From positions 998,940 through 1,062,939 of the forward strand of contig JANVCC010000120.1 in assembly GCA_025345505.1 (NCBI GenBank): a DNA stretch of 64,000 nt, in the 5' to 3' direction. This document shows positions 30,562 through 41,850 of the stretch, one piece after another; within the stretch, counting starts at the first letter, position 1; each line of letters starts with the position of its first letter. A model generated the notes under the pieces. The model was not told the origin of the DNA, did no database searches, and saw only the letters and a list, made by a program, of their open reading frames with translations. The DNA is from Todiramphus chloris collaris. Lineage: Eukaryota; Chordata; Aves; Coraciiformes; Alcedinidae. Both the position numbers and the translations under genes were made by a program.

Positions 30562-33500
30562 TGCCTGCCCCAGGGTGGGGGGCTCACCACCGAGAAGCCA
30601 CGAGGGGAACATTGAGACTAACTTTTTTTTTTCCTTTCTCTTCTGCCTTTGTTTGTTAAAGATGGGCTAGAGCCATCGGTCTGAGCTTGAGGTTGAACAT
30701 GAAACACAAACCGTAGGGTCAAATATTGAGACAGTGGAGGGCCCCCCGTCCCCAGCCCAAACATGTGCCCAGTCTTCTGGGTCCTCCCACAAGCATCCTT
30801 TGGAGGACGCAGGGCAGGTGGGCAGGGTGAGGCAGCCAGAGCCACACATGTCCAGGGGGAGCAGGAAAGGAAAGCTTTTCCAGGCAGTCCCAGTGCCCCA
30901 GTGCCAGTTTGATTTGTCCGTGGTGTGGGTGGTGGAGTGGTGGCAGCTGGTGGTGTGGGAACCCCCTGTCTGGGCATCCCTCATGGGAAAAGGACCCTTT
31001 TCTCTGGGCCACCTCGGGAAATGAGTCCTCTAAGCAGAAGTGTGAGGAGTGGGGACCATGCCCTAGGTCAAGGCGGGGCTTGTCACCCCTAAATCTTGGT
31101 GGAGATCTGAGCTCTGCCAAGCTCACACACCCAGGCCACCTCCACTGCGGGTCTCCTTGGTTGAGCCCAGGCAGGTTTTCTTACCCAGCAGTGAGGAGGG
31201 GTTGGTGATGGAGGGAAGGCTGCCCTGGGGACAGCATCTTGGCAGCTCACACATCCACGGGAGGCTGGGGGTGCCACGGTCACACCTCCACGGGGAAGCT
31301 GCGGAGCCCTGCGGGAGCAGGCGTGGGCACACTCCTGGTGCATGGTGCACGGTCCTGCATGGGGTGGTCCTGCTGGGAGTGACATGCTACTGGCCTGGGC
31401 CCCCTGTGCTGGAGGCTGAGGGGGAGCTCACAGGGTCGGGGAGGGGGGCGCATATTTGTTCGATTTCATGCACTCTTTTGCCATTGAGTTTTTGCATTGG
31501 AAGGAAGAAAGGGTCGTGTTTAGGGAGAGGAGGAGCGAGGCCCTGGGCAATGCTGATGGCTGCGCCCTGTCACACACCTCGTCTCGGCTTCTCCATGGCT
31601 TTGGGTGTTGGATGATGGGGTAGAAGCTGCGGGGCTGTGACGTGGGTCAGCCTCGAGAAGGGGATGTGTGTGTGTGAGGAGAGGAGGGATGTGGTGGCCA
31701 GGCCTCTGGAGGCGGCGTGAGGTCCACCTTGCCCCAAGCCTGGGTCACCCACACTGCTTCCCCCATGTGCAGAGCTCAGGGAGGTGCCACAGGGCTCACA
31801 GCTGGGGCTGTGGGACTCCTGGGGAGTCTCTGCTGGTTTCAGGAGTGACTCCAGCCAGCAGCCAGCATACCCAGAAGCCTCACAGCCCATCTCCAGAATG
31901 CCAGGAGAGCTGGTCTGGGGGGGCTGCCAGCAAGAGGGGTCAGCCCTGGTGCACCCATCTGCCAAGGGCGGGTTCTCCATGGGGAGGGGGCTGAGTCACA
32001 CATGGTCCTGCTTCGTGTTGGGAGCCCAAACTGTCCCCACTGCTCGGTGGGTCAGGAGTGGGCCAGGGTCCTCCTGCTACCCTGCATGGCCAGGGGGAGG
32101 GCTCCCTGTTGCTTCGTGTAACGGAGGGTTTGGAGTGGAACAGCCAGGCAGGTTGATGGGCAACTGGAGCAACTGGTCCAGAGGAGATGGACGGGCTTGG
32201 AGGAGAAGCTGTGGGAGTTGCTGCTCTGACCCACAGTGCTCTCTACACAGTTTGTCTCCTTCCTGGACACCATGAGGTTTTTTTCTATACCCCCTACCCC
32301 TGGACTGTGGCATGAGTTAGCCTATTGAACCAGCACATTTTCCCAGCCCAGCACCACCTCCTCTACCATGGTGCAGGTACTGGGTCCCACCAAGCCACAG
32401 GGAAAGTGCGGCTGCTCGGAGCTGGGGCAGGATGGGACCCATGGGTGGGCACCTCCTGCTCCTCCCCTGACCCACGTGTTCATGGCAGAGTGTGACAGGG
32501 GAGCCCCATGTGCCACCATTCACCTTCACCCCGGGCACACGGCGGGCATGGTCTCTAAAGACATTCTTACAAGTTAATTAATTATGTTTACATTATTTGA
32601 TCATGTACAGAATTTAATATATTCTATTATATATAATCTTTCTTGAATGCTTTTTTTAAAAAGGATTATTCTTTGGTCAGGATCATTACCGCATTCATTT
32701 TCTACACCACCTCTCGTTTCAGGCATATTTAAAATCATTGGGAACCGATTGCAAATGGCTTTCGAATACCTGGCCCCCAGCTCTGCACGTGGGGGGCGAA
32801 GGGCTGTGAGTGAGGAGAGGAGGGGGGGCAGCTGGGGAAGACAGGGTGGGCTCTGCCCCCAAGCACAGGAGAAAGGCAAAGGGTCCTGGCTCTCCCAGGC
32901 ACACATCCAGCACCAGCACGCCGGGCAGCGTGGGCCAGCTGGGGCTCGCCCCGGCAAGTCGGGCATTTGCAGATGGGATGCTCAGGCACAGGGACCCCCA
33001 AAAACCCCTTCAGTGTCACAGATACGATCTGAGTGTCATCGTGGAGGGGAAGTCGCACCAGCAAGTAAGAAGAAAAGCCCCCCCCCCTTGCCCCGCACCT
33101 GCCCAGCTCCCCCTCGCTTGCCTCCCCCTGCCCCCGCTGCGTGGTGCCCCTGGGCATCCCCCCCGGGGCACGTCCCATTGCGAAGCTGTCTTTGTGGTTC
33201 GTGACCGTGGGGTTGTCGTGTGTGCGGTGGAGTTGTGTTGGTTAAGCGTCGTGTGTACAGTCGTCGTGCTGTGCGAGGGACGGCGGGCAGCGGGAGGCGG
33301 GTGCAGAGACCCCCCTCAGAAGTGGCTGGGACCCCAGGAAAAGGGGGGTGGCAGGAGGGGGAGGCGAGATGGGCTGGCCCCGCTGCGGCGGAGGGGAACG
33401 GAGGTGAGGGTCTGGGAGATGCCAGGACCAGGGTGGCCGGGTGGGGTGGTGGTGAAGGCACGGGGGTGTCAGGGCTGGTCTTGACGCCCATGGGGCAAGC

Positions 33501-34062
33501 AGGTCCTGGGAGTGGCTGGAGTGGCCATGCCCCTGAGGCTCCCAGCGCTGTGAGTGGGGAAGGGGAAACCAGGGCTTTATTTCACTGTCCAGCAGTGGCT
33601 GGGACTTTGGCTTCCCTCTCTGGAAAGAGGTTCCCCAGCACAGGCCCACCTCATGTCTCACCTCACTCGGCTTCAGCCTCCATCAATCCCACTCCCTCCT
33701 GGCCCCCTTTCTCTGCCCCACAGGACAGCTTCTGGGGACATGGAGCATCCTCTGCTCCCAGCCCTGCTCCCGCACAGCCCCAGCCCTGCCCGGAGCGAGG
33801 AGCCGGCGTCGAGGGGACACCAAAGGGCCCCCACCCGTTTGCTTCATATGGCGGTTTTCGGTCCGTCCTTTCCCTCGTATTTATAACTGTACAGACTGGG
33901 GGGGAGGGTCTCTGACAGGCATCATCTCTCACCACGCATCTATCGTAGGCAATGGTAACTTTCTTGATTGTGCTATTAGAGTTTGTGTATGTGGCAATGT
34001 AAAGAACTGTGTATAGTGCATTGTACAGCATATTTTCATGAATAAAATTGTTTTAAATATTA
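30562..34062 (+). other. FOXO6: FOXO6 3' untranslated region
   Basis: About 3.5 kb runs from the stop codon to the first strong polyadenylation signal. It begins with a T-rich stretch near 30622 and is otherwise GC-rich, with an AT-rich island at 32565-32720 and a second AT-rich tract from 33880 to the end. Long 3' UTRs are usual for FOXO genes. Several open frames occur here but none resembles a protein. No AATAAA was seen between the stop and 34041, so a single main 3' end is the simplest reading. Confidence 0.75.
32565..32720 (+). promoter_or_regulatory. AT-rich island in the FOXO6 3' UTR
   Basis: About 150 bases of AT-rich sequence stand in a GC-rich UTR. They contain TAATTAATTATG, TGTTTAC (32585-32591, the core FOXO/forkhead recognition motif read on DNA) and TTTAATATATTC. 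Such islands often host RNA-binding-protein or microRNA sites, but no specific site is identified. The role is inferred from composition only. Confidence 0.35.
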
Positions 34063-34103
34063 CAAGATGGGGCTACTGCTTTCTATGCTTATGTATGTCT
34101 GGG
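34041..34103 (+). terminator. FOXO6: FOXO6 polyadenylation signal and cleavage region
   Basis: AATAAA lies at 34041-34046 in an AT-rich context. A likely cleavage point is near 34060, and a GT-rich downstream element (TGTATGTCTGGG, about 34092-34103) follows. This is the usual arrangement of a vertebrate mRNA 3' end. The sequence returns to ordinary GC content just after it. Confidence 0.85.
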
Positions 34104-34805
34104 CTGAGATGGGAGGGACAGTTCTGGACCAGTGAAGCTGGGGGAACCTTGGTAGAGCCACCGAGGAGAAGTTGTGATGTTTGGTAAAACAGAGCTTGCG
34201 CCCATCGTGAGGATGGTGGAGGTGGCTGTGCAGTCCCACCTGGACACAGACCTCTGGACATCATCCTGGGTAGTCTATAGATAATGCCTATTTACTGACT
34301 TTTATCAATATTTTCTGAGAATGACAGCCTGCCTCAGTGCCACTGCTGCCCAGTGCAGTGGTGGGTGCTGGTGTGCTGCTCGTGGAGGTGCTTGTGCCCT
34401 GCGCCCACTGCCCCAAGCCCCTTTGCTCCCTGGCAAGGCTCTCCGGGTGCAGCTCACAGTCCCATGCCTGGAACCCCCCCTTTTTTCATCAGCTGTTGGT
34501 GTTGTTTGGACTGAAACTTCCCCTTTGGAAAAAATTGCTGAAGTGACTGGAGGCTGTGGCTCCTATTTTGGGCAATGATTTAGTATCTTGAGTCAGAATG
34601 GGTTGGGAAAAGACCCCCTCCTGGTTCAGGGATGGGTCTTTGTTTTAAGACCCCTTGGTCTGCCCCCAGAAGGGGACTTAGCCACACAAGAGGATTCCCA
34701 GCGTTCATCACAGCAGGCTGGAAAAGCTGAAACCCTCCTGAGGTGAGTCACAGAAAGATGAACCAAACGGGCCAAGGGGAAAAGTCTCCTCTGAAACTGC
34801 TGTAC
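34104..34805. other. 3' flank of FOXO6, nothing recognised
   Basis: Unique sequence between the polyadenylation site and the solo LTR. It has no recognisable exon, repeat family or RNA gene. Confidence 0.4.
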
Positions 34806-34810
34806 CCACC

Positions 34811-35561
34811 TGTCTTGGTTTGAAAGACAGGTGTATGCCAAGGAAGGCAGGAGCCCCCCCCCCCCTTGGAATGGAAATGCAACCCCCCCCCCTCCGAATG
34901 CTTAGAATTTTGAAATTAAGGGGCTTTCAGGCAAAGATATCAGGAGTAGGAATAACAGTTCTGTACTAAATATATATAACAGGACAAACAAACAACAATA
35001 ACTATGGTAGTAACAGGAAAGCAGCACAGGGAACCCAATCCCAACCTCTCGGGGCTCCCGGGGAGCAGGGAGGGCGCGATGGTCTCCCCGCCGCTCCGGA
35101 GCCAGCTCAGTCCCCACGTGGCAATGGCTGACGGAAAACCCGCGTCACGAACCCGCCTGGGCAGCCGATCCCGGTGTCCAGCAGGGTCCTCGGGAGACAG
35201 CAAGGGTAGGAGGAAAAAACAGGGGGTGAAGCGGGGACGAATTCTCTCCAAGCTGATCCCGGAGTCCAGAGGATCCTTGGTAGGCGGCCAGGAGAGCAGG
35301 AGACACAGCAGGGAGAGCAGGAGACGCGGCAGGGGTGAGTTCTCCGCACCACGAGGGCAGCTTCTCCTCAAAAGCAGGGAGCCAAAACCCCAGAGAGCCA
35401 GAGAGCCCCAGGGGGATCCACCCAACCCCCTTTTTCCGGCAGGCTGGACCCCTCCCCCTGTGGCCAGGTCCTTTTGTCCCTCTTAAGTACAGCCATTAAC
35501 AAGTATGGAAAAATTCTTTAAGACAAGAAGGAAAACAGAATAACTCCCCAAAACCCCAACA
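34811..35561. mobile_element. Solo LTR of an avian endogenous retrovirus, with 5-bp target-site duplication
   Basis: A 751-bp element starts TGTCTTGGTT and ends CCCCAACA, with the TG...CA ends of retroviral LTRs. It is flanked on both sides by the direct repeat CCACC (34806-34810 and 35562-35566), which is a target-site duplication. The terminal region (GAAAGACAGGTGTATGCCAA and what follows) matches LTRs I recognise from passerine genomes. A 5-bp duplication fits the ERVL-like class. No internal viral genes are present, so it is a recombination product with one LTR. Transcriptional orientation is unclear; the minus strand starts TGTTGGGG and carries TATATATA. Two C-homopolymers (34854-34864 and 34882-34891) lie near the + strand start. 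Confidence 0.85.
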
Positions 35562-35566
35562 CCACC

Positions 35567-36413
35567 CCAGCAGTGTGGGCAGCCCATCTCTCCTTCCCCT
35601 CAAACTGACTCTCCTCAGAGAGCTTCTCTTATGGCTCTGCAGGGAGAGCAGGATTCATCCCAGGTGAGGGAAGGACTTTAATTCAACTCGTCCCTCAATA
35701 AAGAGCTGAAACAAAGGTGGGGAAACTAAGGCAGCCTCCAAAAATCTGTTTCAAAATATCCCCAACATCTCCACACCCACATGGTGCCAGGGGGAAGGGG
35801 CTGCTGGCAGCAGATCTCAGGTGCCTGTTCACACCGCGCGAAGCCTCTGAGCCATACACCTGCATCATACTGTGCTTGGGGCCGCTTATCCCAGTGTCAC
35901 CAGTTCAGCCACCACCACTTGCTAGTGTTGCAGGTGGAGCATCTTTATGCTTTTCTGGATCCAGGATTGTTCCCACGTCACTGCCAGGAACGGAAATGCT
36001 GGCGTGGGCAGTCCTGGTGAGGTGATTTGAGACACCCAGTTCCTGTACACTGATGATCTTCTGGTAACTTGGACATAACACCATGAGAATGGCAGGGTAT
36101 TCACGTCTCAGAGGTGCTCCCAAAAGCCTGGAACATCCCTGTGAGCTGGTAACTGTAGGTCCATTCTGGACAAAATGATGAAAGGGAAAGGAGATTTCAG
36201 CTACTAAAGACTTTCCTATCAGACAATTCAATTAGTGAAAAATTTAGTTCCCATGACTCAGCGGAGGAGGGGGTGTCAGGCCCAGCCCCAGCAGTGAGTG
36301 CGGCTGGGTCCAGGAGGGCACTCTTGTTGGCACCGAGTTGTCACAGGGCACATGGGGACCTGGCGTGGCTGTGGTGTTGTGCACCAGGAGCTACTTTAGA
36401 GCCAGCAAAGCTC
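35567..36413. other. Flank between solo LTR and CR1 fragment
   Basis: Unique-looking sequence. One forward frame near 36037-36057 spells YTDDLLV, which recalls the retroviral polymerase active-site motif, but the frame soon stops and flanking matches are poor. Otherwise nothing is recognised. Confidence 0.35.
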
Positions 36414-36603
36414 AGAGGCTCTTCAGAAGGGTCTATCCAGGCTGGATGGATGGGCTGAGGCCAGTGGGATGAGGTTCAGCAAGGCCAAGCACCAGGCCTT
36501 GCTGGCCAAGGAACAAGAAAAGGAAAAGAAGAGCCAGCCTCAAGTTGCTCCAGGGAAGGTTTAGGTTGGAGCTGAGGAACACTTGGTTCCCCTTGAGGGT
36601 TGT
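36414..36603 (+). mobile_element. CR1 LINE fragment, internally deleted, ending at an assembly gap
   Basis: Two CR1 pieces are joined. CAGGCTGGATGGATGGGCTG with GAGGTTCAGCAAGGCCAAGC comes from the middle of the reverse-transcriptase region. CTCAAGTTGCTCCAGG with GGTTTAGGTTGGAGCTGAGG comes from near the 3' end. The piece stops at the run of N, where the CR1 3' tail would be expected. Confidence 0.8.
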
Positions 36604-36613
36604 NNNNNNNNNN
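36604..36613. other. Assembly gap (10 N)
   Basis: Ten N directly after a CR1 fragment, again a uniform placeholder. The missing sequence may include the CR1 3' end. Confidence 0.98.
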
Positions 36614-36718
36614 GGATGTTTTTGGGTCCCTGAACACCATTGCATGAGCTGTCACTGTGAGGCAGCAGTTGCAGATGAGCACTGGAGGAGCAGGGACCCC
36701 CTTAGCACACAGCACAGA

Positions 36719-36764
36719 GATGGATGGATGGATGGATGGATGGATGGATGGATGGATGGATGGA
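36719..36764. repeat. (GGAT)n microsatellite
   Basis: About 11 uninterrupted GGAT units, the reverse complement of the (ATCC)n tract at 20410-20457. Confidence 0.95.
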
Positions 36765-37464
36765 GGTGGATGGAGCAGGTTTCCCAGATAGTGGGGCCAG
36801 GAAGCAAGCTGGGCCATGCAGGCTCTTGCTCCTCCACATCATCTGTGCTGTGCAGGCTCCTCTCTCACCAGAGATATGAAGCTAGGATGTACTTTTACAA
36901 AAATAAAGGTTCTTCACACTTTACTGTGTCCTCCAGGAGCTCTGCACAGATTTTACACCACCAAGCACAAGACCTGGGCACTGGAGAAGCAACTCCAGAG
37001 AGCACCAACAGAGGAAACACAACTTTTATTCATGTTATCTCTTTCCACTGGCATTATTAGTCCTTTCCATGGCAGTCTGGTGACCAGGGTTCCCCACTGT
37101 ATAAATCACTCCCAGCCACACCAGTGAATTCCCAGCAGGACCACCCTCCTGAGAACTGCTGGGACACAGACAGCCCAGTGCATCCTCACCATCACTGATG
37201 GGACTGGCTGGGGAGGAGAATCCCCCTGCAACAGGCAGTTTGTGTCTGGTTCGGTGCAGCCAAGCTCATGACCTTCTCACTGTGGTCGTAAACCACCCTA
37301 CATGGTAGGCTGGGTTTTCTTATTTCTTTGAGAAAACATCACACAGCTCCTAGGTGATTCATCACTGTTCTGCATGCCCTCAGCAAACCCCATTTGCCTC
37401 ACTGGAGAAACTTGTAATCCCAGTTTTAAAGAAAAAAAAAAAGGAAAAAAAAAAACCCCAAAAC
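36765..37464. other. Flank sequence, nothing recognised
   Basis: No gene is seen. A-rich runs at 37428-37455 (AAAGAAAAAAAAAAAGG type) precede the ancient CR1 fragment. Confidence 0.4.
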
Positions 37465-37760
37465 ACACCAGGAAGAAAGACGTCAAGTTGGTTTGACAGG
37501 ATCTATTTTCCATAAATCCCTGTTGATTGGCATTAATTATATCACCCTTTCTGATTCTTTATTCATTGCATTCCGTATCATCCGCTCTGTTATTTTGCCT
37601 GGGATCAATGTCAGGCTGACAGACTTGTAATTACCCACATCGTCCTGTTTCCCCTTTTAAAATATTAGGCCAACCTCCACTTTTCTCCCCGGGCCCTGGA
37701 AATTCCCGGGTGCTCTGCACCATACCAAAACTCAATGGCAGTGGTCCAGGATATGCTTCA
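37465..37760 (-). mobile_element. Ancient CR1/L3-like LINE reverse-transcriptase fragment
   Basis: Read on the minus strand, the sequence contains recognisable pieces of a CR1/L3-type reverse transcriptase: ELAEAYPGPLPLSF, then NYKSVSLTLIPGKITERMI about 90 bases further. These match the usual LA..GPL..IF and NYRPVSLTSIPGKIMEXII blocks. Stops and frameshifts separate them. On the + strand this is the familiar TGTTGATTGGCATTAATTAT family seen in turtles, crocodilians and birds. It is older than the tail-bearing CR1 copies nearby. Confidence 0.75.
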
Positions 37761-40700
37761 GCCAACTCTCCTGATGGGTGGTTTCCCTCCCTGGAAGACT
37801 GCAAGCCCCTGATGCTAGGCATCTCCCACCAGCTCCTCAGCAGAGCCTGTTTTTCACTCCCCATGTTTGTTCTCTTTCCAGTTGCTCAGCAGAGCTACAT
37901 GCTGACAGCTTCTGCCTGCTCTGCACGCACTGACCTTCTCCCAGTGCCATCTCCTAATGCCACCACTGTCACCAGGAGCCCGGCAGGCTCAGCCCTTGCA
38001 CAGCTCTCAGTGCAACGACAGCCCTTATGCAAGTACAACTTGCTGCCTGTTACAAGGATGGCATTTGATGCTGTTCCAAGAGGTTGGTCAGGATGGGTCA
38101 GTGGATGTTCTGGTCTGAAATGTGATGGGAATGCCCCATCCAATCTCACTCCTGCTCCAGTAAGAGCCTCACCCCCTCTGCAGCAGCACCCTTCCCAAGG
38201 AGCAGGATGCTCTCATGCAGTCATTTCAGCGCAAACTTCACCTGTCCCAGCTTTCCTTGACCCTGTGCCCAGCTCCGCTCTTGTCCTCAACTCCATCTGC
38301 TCCCTGTGCTCTCAGTCTCCCAGCTCTGCCCAGAGCTGGCCTCCATCTCCATCTTTCTGTGCACTGGCAGCTCCCATGTCCTTCTGCTCTTCCCCGTGGT
38401 CTTCCGTTCTGACACTTTCTCAGCCTCAGTTGCACCAGATGGGAAGATGAGCATCACAACAGCAGGGTAAAGAGATAGATCCCACCAGTACCTTGTTCAT
38501 GGTACGTGGATACCCTGGATGCAACCAGCCCACAGTGCAGATTTAGGAAGCTAGGGTGTCACTGATGCTCTGGTGACCTGCTCTGTGGATATGCCTTCCC
38601 AGACATGAGCTCAAAGCCATGCTGCATATGGACCAGCCATTAACCAGATGTACTTCCCAGTGTGACTCTCAGGCTACAATTTCCATCTGACTGTAAAGAT
38701 GGCCTTCTCTGAACATGTCCCACCCTCTGTCCTGCTCTGTGGATTGAGAGGAAATGGTGGAGCAGTTGCACATGGCACCTGTGTGGTCCCAAGCCAGGAA
38801 CATCTGCACACAAGGTCCTGGTGGCACCCTGCTCTTGCAGCCATTGCAACAGAGATGCTGCACTCGCAGTGGTGGTGACTATGTCTCTGCTAGCTCTTCT
38901 CATGTCACAGTCTGCAATAAGCCACTGTGAAGGTCCTCAGCTAGGTCAGACAACAGCTGGAGGTGAAGGGGATACCAGAAGACAGTGAGCAGGGCAGAAA
39001 CCTGGGTTCAAAGTCATCTCAGGTCTCAAAGAGGAAAGCTCTGGGGATGCAGAACAAGTCTGAGAGATCAAGAACTAAACCACGAGTTGATTTGTCCGGT
39101 TCACACAGGACTGTCATGACTCTCCTTCAAGAAACTGCACAAAGCCCATGGTCCATGAGAGCCTCTCTTTCCCATCCCATCCATCCAAGTGAGTTGGATG
39201 AAGTCAGCAGGGCTGAGGAAGGGGTCTGGCCAGGCCCACACCTGTGCAGCCTGGAAGACATTGATTAAAATCACTGGGAAGGTGATGTCCAAAGCCTGTC
39301 CTCCACAGGATGTCCAAAACATCCCATCAAGGAGACATTCCAAAAGAGCAGGAGTTATGTGTAGGCCCTGAGTGTCCATGCAGAGCTGAGGGGAGGGATG
39401 TGAGAAACTGGAGCTGGAAGGGTGCAAGATAGGGAATGGACTGGGTGAGGGCAGAAGGGGTTTGGTAGAGTCCCTGGTGACCTCCTCAGGAGGGAAATGT
39501 TCTGACAGAGAGAGCTCTGGGATGTGAGGAGACAGGGGGGCCCAGAGCAGCCCAGGCAATGAAATCCTGGTTCCCACTGCCCCCAAAGCTTTGATCTTGA
39601 CCACAAAAAGGCCCTCACTGGGGCTGCCCTAGGTGGTCTAGGTGAAGTATAGGGGAAGCCACGCACCCACCATCTTCACACCCAGCTGCAAGCCACCATT
39701 GCCCTACCCCATTCCCACGGGCAGTGGTGGCCCATCCCAGAGTCACAGGGAGGAAAGAGGATTTTGGAGCTGGGGAAGGCTGAGACCATTCAAGCAAAGC
39801 ATCATCAGGGATCTGTGTGCTGGTGGGAGGTGGGGAACAAGGGCAGCCCCACGGGGAGCAGAGACTGCCTGGCTGAAATGTGCTGCTGATGAGCAGGAGG
39901 AGGGACAGGCTCATCCTGCCAGCCCTGCAGTAAAGCTGAGCCACCCCGGGCACTGCCCATGTCCCTTCCCACCCCCCAGAGTGTGCAGGAGTCGAAAAGA
40001 GAGATCAGCATCCCCACCGAGACCCAAGGAATGGGGAGATGTGGAAATCCAGCATCTGTCCCCCTGTCCCCACTCTCACACCCCACGCCAGCTCCTCTCT
40101 GCCCGCTGCCTTCGCCTGCCTGAGAGGCAGGGACGTCCCTGCAGGGAGAGGGGGCACATCTGGAGAGATCTGCAGAGATTTGTCTTCATTTACAGGCTTT
40201 GGCTGGGAGAGCGGGAGGATCTCCAGCAGCTGGGGCTGTGCCTCTGACCTTCCCACCCCATCCTGCCTTGACAGAGCTGGAACTGGTTTCATCTCGCTGG
40301 CGTTGGCTGCAGGCTTGTCCTGAGAGGATACTGTGACATATTTTACTATTATATGAGATAACCGACACTTGAGAGGCTTAATTGGAGAGCTGCAAAAGTG
40401 TGCTGCTTTCTACTCCTTTGAAGACAGGGTGGCCGTGAATAATCTCTCTGCTGCACCAGTGGCATCCCCGTTGCTCCTGTGTTATGTTAACTGGGCTCCT
40501 CAAATCTCCCGGATAAGCTGAAGGGATCCAGCCCACAGGCACATTGCTGCTTTATCCCTGCAACTGAAGGTCAGGTCCTGAGGAAGGGACAAGGGCTCCT
40601 GTGGGTGCTTGTGGGACAGGGGCCAAGCTAGGGTGCAGCATCCCCCTCCGTGCGATCCCAGGGGCAGATGTATCCACAGATGCCCTTGGAGCATGCGGAA

Positions 40701-41471
40701 GAGGATGAGGACAGAAGGCTATAGACAAATAAGGAGGAAAGCCTTCAGGAGCATGTGTCTGTCATAAGATATTCCCTTGCAGAAATCTTGGAAACCTTAG
40801 AAAGAGTTTTTGCTCAATGTTATTAATTAAGGCAAAAGAATCCCCATATGGAAAGAGAAACAGTCAAGTTATATTTTTGCTAAATACGCGGCACCATATG
40901 GTAACATACAGAAAATTGGCCACATAGGCAGCCGAGAATATATGTTACCATATGTTCATATGTACTTTAGAATTTCTTTGTTTTTGAAAGAGGGCATTGT
41001 CTTATGGGGCAAAAATGAGCAGCCCACCCCAGGGAGAGGGAGAAACATGACAAGCTGCTTCTGCTGAATTAAGCCCAAGGAAGCAACCCAACCACCTGGC
41101 CCAGGGGCTGCCTGAGGCCGTGCGGACCTGTCCTCTGCACGGGATGCGCTGCTCACAACCTGGTGTGAAGGCTGGGGAAACCCAGAGGAGGAGGCGAAGA
41201 GCCTCCCTTTTGTACTGACCCCAGGAAACCTTTATTTCCACGCAGCGAAAGCAAAAGGAGAGAGAGGGAAGTTTCTGCTGGGGAAGCGATGGAGACCTTG
41301 GGAAAACGCAAAGAGCCTGGGAGCACAGCGCAGGGCCCCATGTGCTGCTGCGGCGTGTGAGATGCATCGCAGGAGCATGGGTTGGACGGACACGTTTCCC
41401 TGGGGAGGTGGCTGCGGGAGGAGGGGTGTACCCTTTGCACGGGGTGTGGGCGAGCGACCAGCCGCATGCAT
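37761..41471. other. Intergenic segment with AT-rich candidate element
   Basis: No exon, RNA gene or transposon is recognised. The 246-residue + open frame at 37710-38450 overlaps the ancient LINE and has no domain. The part from about 40330 is AT-richer, including TTTTACTATTATATGAG near 40340. Confidence 0.4.
40740..40990. promoter_or_regulatory. AT-rich block with a perfect 14-bp inverted repeat
   Basis: CATATGGTAACATA (40895-40908) and TATGTTACCATATG (40941-40954) are perfect reverse complements separated by 32 bases. A third CATATG follows at 40957-40962. Nearby are CAATGTTATTAATTAAGGC and CCCCATATGGAAAG. CATATG is an E-box form bound by TWIST-type bHLH factors. The block is a candidate regulatory element; the repeat could also form a short cruciform. 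Confidence 0.4.
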
Positions 41472-41850
41472 ACAGAATCACAGAATCACAGAATTACTGA
41501 GGCTGGACAAGCCCTCTGAGCTCATCAAGTCCAGCCCATGACCCAACCCCACCACATCGGCCAGACCATGGCACTCAGTGCCACATCCAGCCTGCCTTTG
41601 AACACCTCCAGGGACGGTGACTCCACCACCTCCCTGGGCAGCCCATTCCACTGGCTGATCACCCTCTGTCAGGAAGGGCTTCCTGATATCCAACCCAAAC
41701 CTCCCCTGGCACAGCTTCAGCCTGTGCCATCTCCTCCTGTCACAGGTTCCTGGGAGAAGAGCCTGACCCCCCCTGCCTACACCCTCCCTTCAGGGAGTTG
41801 TAGAGAGGGACAAGGTCCCCACCAAGTGTCCTCCAGGCTACACCCCAGAT
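41472..41850 (-). mobile_element. CR1 LINE, 3' end fragment
   Basis: Begins on the + strand with the CR1 3'-terminal octamer array (ACAGAATC repeated), followed by GCTGGACAAGCCCTCTGAG and CCTCCAGGGACGGTGACTCC, then CCTCCCTGGGCAGCCCATTCC and AGGCTACACCCC. This is the reverse complement of a CR1 3' end of about 380 bp, 5'-truncated. Confidence 0.93.

Noticed and set aside
36030..36100. YTDDLLV in a forward frame, resembling a retroviral polymerase active-site motif
   Set aside because: The frame stops within a few codons and surrounding residues do not match polymerase convincingly. Without a translated search it is not enough to call retroviral coding remnants.
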